Shown here: in pieces, positions 26,152-34,074 of the stretch
Layout: each line of letters begins with the position of its first letter
How positions within the stretch are numbered: the first letter of the stretch is position 1
Assembly (NCBI GenBank): GCA_964506185.1
Contig: CAZDKL010000003.1
Coordinates: 1 to 64,000 of the forward strand
DNA from: UBA2144 sp964506185
GTDB lineage: Bacteria > Patescibacteriota > Gracilibacteria > Peribacterales > Peribacteraceae
Direction: 5' to 3'
Length of the DNA stretch: 64,000 bases
Translations under genes and position numbers: made by a program
The notes under the pieces: model-generated
The model's input: only the letters and a program-made list of their open reading frames with translations
What the model was told of the DNA's origin: nothing
Databases searched by the model: none

Positions 26152-27447
26152 ATGGTTTATGCTGGGCTTCCTATGGGTTCTATTGATCTTAGAGCGGATA
26201 TTGATACAGCTGAAGATTTGGAGCAGCAAATAAAAGAGTTAAAACTTGGAAAGGCTTTCGCATTCGGAAACGGAGGTATGGGTGTGGATTTTTCGGGCAA
26301 AGATTTAGTGGTAGCAATGATGCAGTCTGGAATGATTGGGACCTATTCGGCTGCAGCTCCTTGGTATAGATTGATGAGGAACGATCGTAGGAGCATGTCG
26401 GTTGCCGAGAGAAAAGAAGAAATGCTCAGAGTTAATGAAGAACAAATATTTGCAGACATTGCATACATAAGAGAGCGTTGTCCTCATGGTGTATTGGCTG
26501 CAAATGCAATGGATGTCTTGGGCAATTTTGATAACACGATAGATGCTCTTGGAAAAACGGGAGAGGTTAATATGGCAATGATTGGGGCAGGTTTTCCAAA
26601 GACTGTAGCAAAGCAATTGGAAAAGTATCCAGAAATGATGTTTGTTCTGATTGTAGCCTCGGAAAAGATGGCTGAATTATTTGCCAGACATACAGCTAGG
26701 AAAGGCGGTCGTATGCCGGATGCTTATTATGTTGAGCTTCCGCAACATGCTGGAGGGCATTTAGGGATAACAAAAATGGCAGATTTAGAAGCAGAGTTTG
26801 AAATCGAAAAAATTCGTGCGGGGATAAAAGCTCTCTTCCCAGATAAGCCTGTCTGGGCCGCAGGAGGTTATAATTACAATGACGATATTCATAAAGATGA
26901 GGTGGAGGGGGTATTTTTGGGCACAAGGTGGTTGCTTACACAGCCTTCCGGAATGCCAAATCATTTGATTACGGGTGTTTATCTTGATGACGAAAACGAA
27001 GTTTATGCAGATGACAGTAGTCCTACCAGATTTCCTTCAAGGAGGATTAAAGTCGCATCTGAGCAATTGACTCATGACGAGTTGGTAGAATTGAGACAAT
27101 ATGCAAGACAAAATTGTGCAGCGTGCATAGATGCCAAGAAAAGAAAATGCGCTTTACTTGATAGAAAGTCAGATGAATTACCGGACGATAGAGTTCCTTA
27201 TTGCATTGCTTTGCAATTAGCAAACACACGAATGGCTGTTGAAGGGGTGGAGCCAGAGCATCCTTGGGAGAAGAGCAAAATTTATTTCACAGGATCCGGA
27301 ATTACAACAATTAGGCAAGATAAGCTATATAAAGGTCCGGATGGTGAATTGATTGTGCCGACTGTTCCGGAGACATTGGATTTCATTATGAATAATGATA
27401 GGCCGAGTGGAGGCATGAAAAACCCTGTTTCTTCATTGGCTTCATAA
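26152..27447 (+). CDS. Nitronate-monooxygenase / enoyl-reductase-like FMN flavoprotein
   Basis: A 431-residue protein like the NPD/FabK FMN-dependent TIM-barrel family. Visible motifs: an N-terminal GNGGMGVDFSG glycine segment, MIGAGFPKTV, ELPQHAGGHLG (the AGGHxG motif), WAAGGYNYNDDI and GVFLGTRWLLT, which bind FMN phosphate. A C-terminal part of about 110 residues with a Cys cluster (CAACIDAKKRKC) is extra. The family oxidises nitronates or reduces enoyl-ACP; which applies here is unclear. It lies 24 nt upstream of ribE, so it may share the riboflavin/flavin transcription unit. Confidence 0.75.
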   Translation: MVYAGLPMGSIDLRADIDTAEDLEQQIKELKLGKAFAFGNGGMGVDFSGKDLVVAMMQSGMIGTYSAAAPWYRLMRNDRRSMSVAERKEEMLRVNEEQIFADIAYIRERCPHGVLAANAMDVLGNFDNTIDALGKTGEVNMAMIGAGFPKTVAKQLEKYPEMMFVLIVASEKMAELFARHTARKGGRMPDAYYVELPQHAGGHLGITKMADLEAEFEIEKIRAGIKALFPDKPVWAAGGYNYNDDIHKDEVEGVFLGTRWLLTQPSGMPNHLITGVYLDDENEVYADDSSPTRFPSRRIKVASEQLTHDELVELRQYARQNCAACIDAKKRKCALLDRKSDELPDDRVPYCIALQLANTRMAVEGVEPEHPWEKSKIYFTGSGITTIRQDKLYKGPDGELIVPTVPETLDFIMNNDRPSGGMKNPVSSLAS

Positions 27448-27459
27448 GCTTAATTGGGA

Positions 27460-27465
27460 GATAAT
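27460..27465 (+). promoter_or_regulatory. -10 box of ribE, leaderless arrangement
   Basis: GATAAT at 27460-27465 lies exactly 6 nt before the GTG start of ribE at 27472, which fixes that start over an upstream TTG that would place the -10 box inside the coding region. Confidence 0.55.
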
Positions 27466-27471
27466 TCAGCC

Positions 27472-28053
27472 GTGTTCACAGGAATAATCGAAGCACAGGC
27501 CGAAATCATGAAGATGACCGACAATGGGATCTTTGTGGAACGTCCTGAAAATTTCGACGATATCAAGATAGGATCAAGCATTAGCGTCAGTGGAGCGTGC
27601 TTAAGTGTTGTAAGTTTTGATTCTGATTCAATGGAATTCGACGTAGTCAGTGAAACATTCCAGATAACTAAACTCGGTTCACTAAAAGTCGGCGACAGGG
27701 TCAATCTTGAGCGTGCGATGAAAGCTTCAGACAGGTTCGAAGGCCATGTTGTTCAGGGGCACATAGAAGGAGTTGGTGAAGTAGTTAGTGAAAAGCAAGA
27801 AATTGAAAGTGGTAAGTTGATAATTAAGATTCCTGAGAATCTACTCATCTTCATAGTCTCCAAAGGCTCAATAACAATCGATGGAGTATCTCTAACAGTT
27901 GCATCAATCTCAGGAAATGAAATTACAGTCGCACTTATTCCTCATACTTTAAAAAATACGACCCTTGGCTTTCTTAATAACGGAGATAAGGTTAATATAG
28001 AAACTGACGTTTTGGTCAGGCATGCAAAGCAATTACAAGCTTCAGCTAAATGA
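27472..28053 (+). CDS. ribE: Riboflavin synthase, alpha subunit
   Basis: A 193-residue enzyme that dismutates two 6,7-dimethyl-8-ribityllumazines to riboflavin. It has the duplicated lumazine-binding barrels: first MFTGIIEA-type start (here VFTGIIEAQAEI) and SISVSGACLSVV, second FEGHVVQGHIEGVGEV and SITIDGVSLTVASI. Length is normal. The stop codon overlaps the ATG of ribH by 4 nt, so the two are translationally coupled. Confidence 0.92.
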   Translation: MFTGIIEAQAEIMKMTDNGIFVERPENFDDIKIGSSISVSGACLSVVSFDSDSMEFDVVSETFQITKLGSLKVGDRVNLERAMKASDRFEGHVVQGHIEGVGEVVSEKQEIESGKLIIKIPENLLIFIVSKGSITIDGVSLTVASISGNEITVALIPHTLKNTTLGFLNNGDKVNIETDVLVRHAKQLQASAK

Positions 28054-28526
28054 AAAATGTTAAGTCAGATATTGGTAAACTTGATAAAGTAGATCCAAAC
28101 TGGAAAATTGGAATAATCCATTCCTGTTTTCATAAGGAGGATGTTTTAAAGATGGTCGAGTCAGCCAAGGCTAGGCTGGTTGTATCAGGCATTGATACAA
28201 AAAATATTAATCTTTATGAGGTTGCAGGGTGCTTTGAAATTCCTTTGATTGGATCAGTATTAGCAAAGGAAGGACAGGTTGATGCGCTTATGGGACTCGG
28301 AATTGTTGTACAGGGAGAAACAATGCATGCGCAGGCAATTGTGCAACAATCTGCGCGAGGTATGATGAATATTCAGATTGGGCATCAAATTCCATTTGCA
28401 TTTGAAGTTTTGCATGTCGACTCATTAAAGGATGCACAGGACAGAGCTAAGTTAAAAGGATGCGAGGCTTCAATTGCAGTGATTAGTTCGTTGTTAAAAC
28501 TAAGAAGCATTATTCATTCTAAATAA
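28050..28526 (+). CDS. ribH: 6,7-dimethyl-8-ribityllumazine synthase
   Basis: A 158-residue enzyme that condenses 5-amino-6-ribitylaminouracil with dihydroxybutanone phosphate. Family motifs: VAGCFEIPL, the GLGIVVQGETMHAQAI substrate loop and a basic C terminus. The usual His for catalysis appears as the H in ETMHAQ, near the family position. It overlaps ribE and is followed by an SLH protein gene rather than another rib gene. Confidence 0.88.
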   Translation: MKNVKSDIGKLDKVDPNWKIGIIHSCFHKEDVLKMVESAKARLVVSGIDTKNINLYEVAGCFEIPLIGSVLAKEGQVDALMGLGIVVQGETMHAQAIVQQSARGMMNIQIGHQIPFAFEVLHVDSLKDAQDRAKLKGCEASIAVISSLLKLRSIIHSK

Positions 28527-28593
28527 GAATTTGCAACTTGTGGAATTATATTGAGTAGAAGTACAATGGCAAGAACCCTGCCCCATTAAACTT

Positions 28594-29997
28594 ATGCGCA
28601 AACTGATTACAGCTGTTTCTACGACGGCAATTCTAGCCGCTTCGATTCCACTTGTATTTGCTGCAGTGTTTCCTGATGTTCCCGATGGGTACATGTACCA
28701 AGAAGAGATAGAAATGCTTGTTGGTGCACAAGTCATAAATGGAAATCCTGATGGCTCTTTCAAGCCTGAACGTGGTGTTAACCGAGCGGAGATGCTAAAG
28801 ATGCTCTACAAAGCAAAAGGAAAGATTCCTGATGCGTCGAGCAAAGCTTGTTTTAAAGACGTCGGATCTGGAAGTTGGTATGAAATGTATGTTTGCGATG
28901 CAGCTGCAAACAGATATGTGCAGGGATACTCAGATGGAACTTTCCGACCTGCAACATTAGTCAATCGTGTAGAAGCTCTAAAAATGATAACAGAAATATT
29001 TAATGTCAGAGTTGATGAGATTACCGAGGAACACAGAGATATTGTTAAGTTCGTAGATGTTTCAACTTCTGCATGGTATACAAAATATTTGTATGCCGCT
29101 TTCGACAAAGGAATTTTACCGATAGCAGGACAGGAAGGTGCAAGGTTCTTCCCGAACTGGCCTTTACTTCGTGGAGAAGCAGCAGCTTACATTTTCAATG
29201 CATTGCACGTTCGATTGGATGAAGAGAGATCGGAAACAGAGCAAGAGCAGAATCAAACTCAAACCGAAGATGATGATAATGATGGAACTGCCACTACTTC
29301 CGATGACGATGATGATGGTGCAACGGGAGGACGTGATCCGGACTATCAGGATCCCGTTTCTACTGCTACTAATTACAATGTTAGTTTCCCATTCGACAGA
29401 AGCGACAAATTCGATGGCAAAAGATTAAAGAGTTATACATTCTCCCTAAGTAGATCAAAAGATGTTTCAATTATTACAACTCTACAGTCTGGGCAGGCCG
29501 GAAAGATAAGCTGTAGGCTTTATCGCTTGAAGGAGGATGGTTTCTCGACAGAGTATTATCTTGGATACCAAGAAGGTCGCAGATGCTATATCAGAGTTGC
29601 ATTAAATAGAGGCGATTATCAGTTAGATGTACAGCCCACATCGCGTGATACTACTTACTCCGTGTTATCCGAGGAGTTTTCCGGTGATGGCAACGATGGG
29701 TTCAAAGAAGCTGCATTGTTTGCGATCGGCCTGAACAAAACAAGCATATTGGATCCGGAAGATATTGCAGACTATTACAGGTTTGTAGTTACTAGCGAAA
29801 AGAATCTGACTTTCGATGTCGCAAATTCAGTGGAGCTTTCTTGTATCATTTATGCCATGGAAGATGTGGATCTATATGGCTTCTCGGGTCCTACTTGCAA
29901 TCATTCCTATAAATATCCGGAAGGAACGTATTATGTTGCAGTTGGGCGAAAGAAACCAAAATCTTCGCGACAAACGTATACGATACAGTTGAGGTAG
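28594..29997 (+). CDS. SLH-domain surface protein with acidic linker
   Basis: A 467-residue secreted protein. Signal peptide 1-23; three SLH repeats (about 24-70, 85-135, 148-205; for example VINGNPDGSFKPERGVNRAEM), which anchor it to the cell surface; an acidic, Asp/Thr-rich linker (about 210-255); then two beta-rich domains (about 260-365 and 370-467) resembling pre-peptidase C-terminal domains. It has no enzyme motif. Its position between ribH and ribBA interrupts the riboflavin genes. Confidence 0.8.
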   Translation: MRKLITAVSTTAILAASIPLVFAAVFPDVPDGYMYQEEIEMLVGAQVINGNPDGSFKPERGVNRAEMLKMLYKAKGKIPDASSKACFKDVGSGSWYEMYVCDAAANRYVQGYSDGTFRPATLVNRVEALKMITEIFNVRVDEITEEHRDIVKFVDVSTSAWYTKYLYAAFDKGILPIAGQEGARFFPNWPLLRGEAAAYIFNALHVRLDEERSETEQEQNQTQTEDDDNDGTATTSDDDDDGATGGRDPDYQDPVSTATNYNVSFPFDRSDKFDGKRLKSYTFSLSRSKDVSIITTLQSGQAGKISCRLYRLKEDGFSTEYYLGYQEGRRCYIRVALNRGDYQLDVQPTSRDTTYSVLSEEFSGDGNDGFKEAALFAIGLNKTSILDPEDIADYYRFVVTSEKNLTFDVANSVELSCIIYAMEDVDLYGFSGPTCNHSYKYPEGTYYVAVGRKKPKSSRQTYTIQLR

Positions 29998-30024
29998 GGA
30001 CATTGAGGTATTTATTAGAGTCTT

Positions 30025-30110
30025 GTAATAAGAATCAGAAGAGTAAAAAGAATCAGAGGAATCAGAGGAAAAACCCTCTGAATCTTCTGCTTCTTCTGCT
30101 TCCTTTATTA
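30025..30110. repeat. AGAATCAGAGG word-repeat hairpin
   Basis: AAGAATCAGAGGAATCAGAGG is followed by a five-A loop and CCCTCTGAATCTTCTGC. It may end the SLH-gene transcript before ribBA. Confidence 0.6.
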
Positions 30111-30137
30111 ATGCAAGATAGCTAATATCTACCTCTA

Positions 30138-31349
30138 ATGTCCAATCTCTCTTCAATCCCAGATGCGATTAAAACCCTTCAAGAAGGCGGAATGATCATT
30201 GTTGTTGATGATGAGGATCGCGAAAATGAAGGGGATTTAATTATTGCGGCTGAGCATATAACGGAGGAAAAAATGGCCTTCATTATCAGGCATACCGGAG
30301 GAGTTGTATGTTTATCTTTGAGCAATGAAATTGCAGATAGGTTGGATTTGCCTCCGATGGTTAAATGCAATACTGCCAGACTTAAAACACAGTTCACAGT
30401 CAGCATTGATTCTAACGAAGATATTACTACAGGGATTTCCGCTGGCGACAGGGCTGTAACAATAAAGAAGGTTGTTGATCCTGCATCATCACCTGATGAT
30501 TTTGTGAGACCGGGACATATATTTCCATTACGATCATCTGATGGTGGAGTTTTGGTTAGAGCGGGACACACCGAAGCTGGAGTTGACTTGTGCAAAGTCG
30601 CCGGCTTAAGACCGGCTGCAGTGCTAAGTGAACTTATGAATGATGATGGAACGATGATGCGTATGATTGAACTCGAAAAATTTTCCAAAGAGTTTAACAT
30701 CCCCATAATTAGTATCGAAAGTTTAATTGAATTTCGTGGAATGAACGAAGTTCATGTAAAACTTGAAGCTTCTTCGGACTTGGAAACTGACAAAGGGTCC
30801 TGGAGGATGCACGTTTTCAATGATACCTTGTGCAATAAAGAACATGTAGCGCTAGTCAAAGGAGAAATTAATCCAGAAAACTCAATTATGGTTCGCGTTC
30901 ATTCAGAATGTATAACTGGTGACACTTTTTTGTCTCGACATTGTGATTGCGGACATCAACTTCACATGGCAATGGATAGAATTAGTGATGAAGGTTCAGG
31001 AATTATTCTATATATGCGACAGGAGGGAAGGGGCATAGGACTTGCAAATAAAGTTCGAGCTTATGCTATACAGCAGGAGGAAGGTTTGGACACAGTAGAA
31101 GCAAATGAAAAACTCGGGTTTGGTGGAGATTTGCGTGATTATGGAATTGGAGCACAAATTTTGAAGTTATTGGGTGTAAACAAATTGCGTTTGCTAACAA
31201 ATAATCCAAAGAAAATTATAGGACTTGAAGGACACAACTTGATAGTTACTGAGCAAATACCAATTGAGTCTAAACAGCTTTCTGAAAAACAAAAAAAATA
31301 TTTGCGCGTTAAAAAAGATAAAATGAAACATATGTTGAAGTCAGTTTGA
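30138..31349 (+). CDS. ribBA: Bifunctional DHBP synthase / GTP cyclohydrolase II
   Basis: A 403-residue enzyme supplying both riboflavin precursors. The N-terminal half (1-205) is 3,4-dihydroxy-2-butanone-4-phosphate synthase, with DDEDRENEGD near residue 25 and RAGHTEAGVDL. The C-terminal half is GTP cyclohydrolase II, with zinc cysteines in HSECITGD and RHCDCGHQL, then RQEGRGIGL and the Tyr/Arg loop. Both active sites look intact. The ribD gene (deaminase/reductase) is not in this window, so the pathway is incomplete here. Confidence 0.93.
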   Translation: MSNLSSIPDAIKTLQEGGMIIVVDDEDRENEGDLIIAAEHITEEKMAFIIRHTGGVVCLSLSNEIADRLDLPPMVKCNTARLKTQFTVSIDSNEDITTGISAGDRAVTIKKVVDPASSPDDFVRPGHIFPLRSSDGGVLVRAGHTEAGVDLCKVAGLRPAAVLSELMNDDGTMMRMIELEKFSKEFNIPIISIESLIEFRGMNEVHVKLEASSDLETDKGSWRMHVFNDTLCNKEHVALVKGEINPENSIMVRVHSECITGDTFLSRHCDCGHQLHMAMDRISDEGSGIILYMRQEGRGIGLANKVRAYAIQQEEGLDTVEANEKLGFGGDLRDYGIGAQILKLLGVNKLRLLTNNPKKIIGLEGHNLIVTEQIPIESKQLSEKQKKYLRVKKDKMKHMLKSV

Positions 31350-31530
31350 TAACTAATTAATATTTTTTGCAGTAAACATTTAACAATTTACATTTTTTTG
31401 TTAAAAAATAGTTTTTGTAATAAACAACAATTTTGTTTTTTTGCTTTATGAATTAGTTTTCCCTTTCCTAAAAGAAAAAGTAAAATTTATTCCAACCCTT
31501 TCCTATTTTATTTCTTTACCCACTTCCGTT
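31350..31530. other. AT-rich leader region before the H1-like gene
   Basis: About 180 bp of very AT-rich sequence with runs of T and an ACATTTTTTTGTTAAAAAATAG near-palindrome. No gene is seen; it probably holds the ribBA end and the promoter and leader of the H1-like gene. Confidence 0.4.
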
Positions 31531-31854
31531 ATGCCAGCAAAGAAACGACGCACAACAAAGCGCAAGCCAGCGAAGCGCAAGACAACAAAGCGCAAGCCAG
31601 CACGAAAGACAACAAAGAGGAAGGCAGCGCCAAAGCGACGCAAGAAGGCAGCGCCAAAGCGACGCAAGAAGGCAGCGCCTAAGAAGAGGAAGGCAGCGCC
31701 AAAGCGACGCAAGAAGGCAGCGCCTAAGAGAAGAAAGAAGGCAGCGCCAAAGCGACGCAAGAAGGCAGCGCCAAAGAGGAGGAAGACAACTAAGAGGAAG
31801 ACAGCGCGCAAGCCTGCGAAGAGGAAGACAACTCGCAGGAAGAAGAGGAGGTAA
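31531..31854 (+). CDS. Histone-H1-like Lys/Arg/Ala repeat protein
   Basis: A 107-residue protein made almost only of Lys, Arg, Ala, Pro and Thr, of the histone H1 / Hc1-type DNA-binding family. ATG 31531 (MPAKKRRTTKRK) is the start; an upstream in-frame ATG codes an unrelated hydrophobic stretch. The centre consists of about seven tandem 8-residue units AAPKRRKK encoded by near-identical 24-bp DNA repeats (about 31621-31795), so copy number may vary between strains. It probably binds and compacts DNA without sequence specificity. Confidence 0.82.
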   Translation: MPAKKRRTTKRKPAKRKTTKRKPARKTTKRKAAPKRRKKAAPKRRKKAAPKKRKAAPKRRKKAAPKRRKKAAPKRRKKAAPKRRKTTKRKTARKPAKRKTTRRKKRR

Positions 31855-31908
31855 AACACGGCAATCGCGATTGCCGTGATTACGGCAAAGACACGTGTAC
31901 CTCCAAAT

Positions 31909-31939
31909 AAAAAAACACTCGTCGAACGAGTGTTTTTTT
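31909..31939. terminator. Bidirectional intrinsic terminator
   Basis: Perfect 14-bp stem AAAAAAACACTCGT / ACGAGTGTTTTTTT with loop CGA. It can work on either strand. A CACGGCAATC/GATTGCCGTG hairpin (31857-31880) precedes it. Confidence 0.9.
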
Positions 31940-31940
31940 A

Positions 31941-32048
31941 CAGTCAACAATCAACACGTCCCGCCAAGGCGGGACTTTCAACAGTCAACATGTTGATTGT
32001 AGATTGTTGAAAGCTGCCCCGAGCTTGTCGAGGGGGAGCGTGTTGTCA
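31941..32048. repeat. CAACAATCAACACG-type inverted element
   Basis: GTCAACAATCAACACG at the left, an inner GTCCCGCC/GGCGGGAC hairpin, ATGTTGATTG...AGATTGTTG words, and the dispersed word CCCCGAGCTTGTCGAGGGGG in the right arm before CGTGTTG. Confidence 0.6.
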
Positions 32049-32073
32049 ATAAATACAGTAGCCATGATAATTA

Positions 32074-32646
32074 TCAGGACCTTTTTAAAATACCTCCTAT
32101 ATATCCCATCCTTGCTCTTCCTTGCTCGCGCAGGTGCATTAGCCTTTCATATTTTTCGGAAACACTTGGTGCAAAATGGATTCTAATTATTGTCTCCTGT
32201 GCTTCTAGTATCAGGGTCCCGAATCTAAGTATGTTTTGAATTAATCCATGTTGGCATTTAAAAATATCCTGAAGCATCCAGAGGTCCATGCTTTGATGGT
32301 CATCTAACATGAACAGTGATTTCTTAATTCTATGTATCTTCTTATCGGTTACTACGATTACATAAAGCAAATACCTATAGAAGCGAACTAGAAACTCAAA
32401 GTTTGTAATGAGAAAGAAAGCCGTGAAAAGAGTAAGCAAAAGTCTTCTTGCAGTGGCATCTTCGATTGTAAGAACGTTAAACAGAATATAGCCAATACTT
32501 AAAACCAGAATATTAAGCAATATTAATTTAGTTAAAGGCCAAAGCATTCGTATCCAATGTTGATGAAAATAAAATTGCAATTCCTCATCGGCATGTTTGC
32601 CCTGGAAGTTAATGTCTGCCTCTGGTAAATCAGAATGAACTACCAT
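32074..32646 (-). CDS. PH-domain (bPH2/DUF304-like) membrane protein
   Basis: A 190-residue protein with two adjacent membrane helices (about 33-58 and 66-92) followed by a pleckstrin-like bacterial PH domain (YLLYVIVVTDKKIHRIKKSLF, then MLQDIFKCQHGLIQNILRFGTLIL). Such YdbS/DUF304-like proteins are membrane proteins of unclear role. It overlaps the start of the preceding small membrane protein gene by 7 nt, so the two are one operon. Confidence 0.75.
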   Translation of the reverse strand: MVVHSDLPEADINFQGKHADEELQFYFHQHWIRMLWPLTKLILLNILVLSIGYILFNVLTIEDATARRLLLTLFTAFFLITNFEFLVRFYRYLLYVIVVTDKKIHRIKKSLFMLDDHQSMDLWMLQDIFKCQHGLIQNILRFGTLILEAQETIIRIHFAPSVSEKYERLMHLREQGRARMGYIGGILKRS

Positions 32647-32864
32647 ATGTAGTAAGTTACGAATGCTACGGTGCTAGTTAGTATTATTGTGTGAAGAAGA
32701 ACTATCAGAAACATATTGGCTAATGAACACCAACGCAGAAAACGAACATCCATTTCGGTTGGCAGACAAATACGTGTCATTTTGTGTTTGAAAATATCCC
32801 ACATTACAATTTCCAATATTAATATGAATACAATCCAGCCAATGATGATGCTTGATGTACTCAT
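32640..32864 (-). CDS. Small two-helix membrane protein
   Basis: A 74-residue protein with two hydrophobic helices (IIIGWIVFILILEIVMW and the C-terminal MFLIVLLHTIILTSTVAFV) and a short charged loop between them. No known family. Its end overlaps the PH-domain gene, and the two are probably made and act together. Confidence 0.65.
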   Translation of the reverse strand: MSTSSIIIGWIVFILILEIVMWDIFKHKMTRICLPTEMDVRFLRWCSLANMFLIVLLHTIILTSTVAFVTYYIW

Positions 32865-33108
32865 CTGTAACTTATTATTATCGTCAGATATGCAATTCGG
32901 TCAATAGCCTCATATAGGCTCATGAATACATCTTTTGGTGTATCAGCGTGATAGGACTTGAAAAGTCCTCTTACCCTTCAGAAAGTTGAAAAAGTGGATT
33001 GTGGTGAAGTTGGGGTTGCCAAAAATAGGTAAAGGTTTTTTTGGTCTTTGTTAAGCCAATAACACAGAAGTATTGAAGGTTGGTAAAAGGCAATTATTAT
33101 GTTGTCAT
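32865..33108. other. Intergenic region without a recognised gene
   Basis: About 240 bp. It contains CCTCATATAGGCTCATG short words and, at its end, a TTGAAG / TATTAT promoter pair (about 33073-33100) for the methyltransferase gene. Nothing else was supported. Confidence 0.4.
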
Positions 33109-33804
33109 ATGACTTTACCAAATACTTCCGAAGATAATACTGCTTTGACCAAAGAAAGTTGGGACAGGGCACATGAGAATAAGTGGGGAAGTGGCAAAGC
33201 TCCTGAACAATGGGTTATGCATTTTGTCAGAGGGCACCGTGATGAAATTGACGGCTCAATACTAGATTTAGGATGCGGAGATGGTAGACAGCTTGTTCCA
33301 TTAAGACTGGAAGGATTAAATGTTGTTGGATTTGATATTTCAGAAACTGGTTTAAAAGATACCAGAAGAAAGCTTAGAGAGCTAGGCTTAGGAACAGAGT
33401 TGGATAGGGGAGAAATGCACGAACCACTTCCATATGAAGACGAACAATTTGGTGGAGCGATAAGTATTCAGGTAGTTAGTCATAACCGTTGGCCCGAGAT
33501 TGAAAAAACATTTGCGGAGGTAGAGCGAGTTTTGAAGAAAGGCAGTTATTTTGCGTGGAAAGCAAGGTCAACGGAATACTGGTGTGAACCCAGAGAGCAA
33601 GTGGAGGATTATGGATATACGGCACAAGATACGGAGGGCAAGAAAAAAGGTGTTGATCAGCACTATTTTTCACGGGATGAAATAGACGAACTTGCAGAGA
33701 GGCATGGTTTTGAAGTAGTAGGGGAACCATTTGAGAGTAGAGATGAGTGGGAGTATAAAAAAGGACTTAAAGCTCACTGGAATGTGGTGTTTCGGGCAGT
33801 TTAA
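33109..33804 (+). CDS. SAM-dependent methyltransferase
   Basis: A 231-residue class I methyltransferase. Motif I ILDLGCGDG near residue 53, then VVGFDISETGL, and LPYEDEQFGGAISIQVVSH as the post-motif region; GYF-like ending ERVLKKGSYFAWK. The substrate is unknown. ATG 33109 is preferred: TATTAT lies 8 nt before it, while the upstream ATG would put the promoter inside the gene. Confidence 0.78.
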   Translation: MTLPNTSEDNTALTKESWDRAHENKWGSGKAPEQWVMHFVRGHRDEIDGSILDLGCGDGRQLVPLRLEGLNVVGFDISETGLKDTRRKLRELGLGTELDRGEMHEPLPYEDEQFGGAISIQVVSHNRWPEIEKTFAEVERVLKKGSYFAWKARSTEYWCEPREQVEDYGYTAQDTEGKKKGVDQHYFSRDEIDELAERHGFEVVGEPFESRDEWEYKKGLKAHWNVVFRAV

Positions 33805-33807
33805 AAA

Positions 33808-33884
33808 TGGTGCCCGTGGCAGGACTCGAACCTGCAACACCTAGTTCCGAAGACTAGTGCTCTATCCAATTGAGCTACACGGGC
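33808..33884 (-). tRNA. tRNA-Arg (anticodon TCG)
   Basis: Complete cloverleaf on the minus strand: acceptor GCCCGTG / CACGGGC, D arm GCTC/GAGC, anticodon stem CTAGT/ACTAG with loop CTTCGGA, T arm GCAGG-TTCGAGT-CCTGC, discriminator A and encoded CCA. The anticodon reads CGA codons. Confidence 0.93.
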
Positions 33885-33910
33885 TTGATACTATGATATC
33901 ACGTTGCACG

Positions 33911-33938
33911 TTGACAATATAGTTTGAATCAGTATAAT
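33911..33938 (+). promoter_or_regulatory. Near-consensus promoter
   Basis: TTGACA at 33911-33916, a 16-nt spacer and TATAAT at 33933-33938. It points at the racemase gene, but the start codon is about 130 nt further on, leaving a foldable leader. Confidence 0.8.
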
Positions 33939-33944
33939 TGTGTT

Positions 33945-34060
33945 GCAATGATATTGCGCACTCATCATTATTGGAATCGAACTGATCCCCTGAACAGGCG
34001 GAGCTGAGTGCATGTAATTGAATAAATCAGCTGTCCTGATCGGGGGTAGCAGGTTTTTTG
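33945..34060 (+). ncRNA. Candidate small RNA or racemase leader RNA
   Basis: Starting about 7 nt after the promoter at 33911-33938. GCACTCA (33958-33964) pairs perfectly with TGAGTGC (34005-34011). A second pairing is possible between CTGATCCCC (about 33982-33990) and GGGGGTAGCAG (about 34042-34052), directly followed by six T. These two structures could exclude each other, as in attenuators. It matches no RNA family I know. It could be a separate small RNA or a leader controlling the racemase gene. Confidence 0.45.
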
Positions 34061-34074
34061 TTATGCAATTTTTT

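Noticed and set aside
26000..27471. FMN riboswitch before the riboflavin genes
   Set aside because: None of the conserved FMN-element words is present, and ribE has a -10 box 6 nt before its start.
31503..31950. Leu/Arg-rich minus-strand frames opposite the H1-like gene
   Set aside because: Antisense translation of the 24-bp repeats; the plus strand matches a known protein type and has a terminator.
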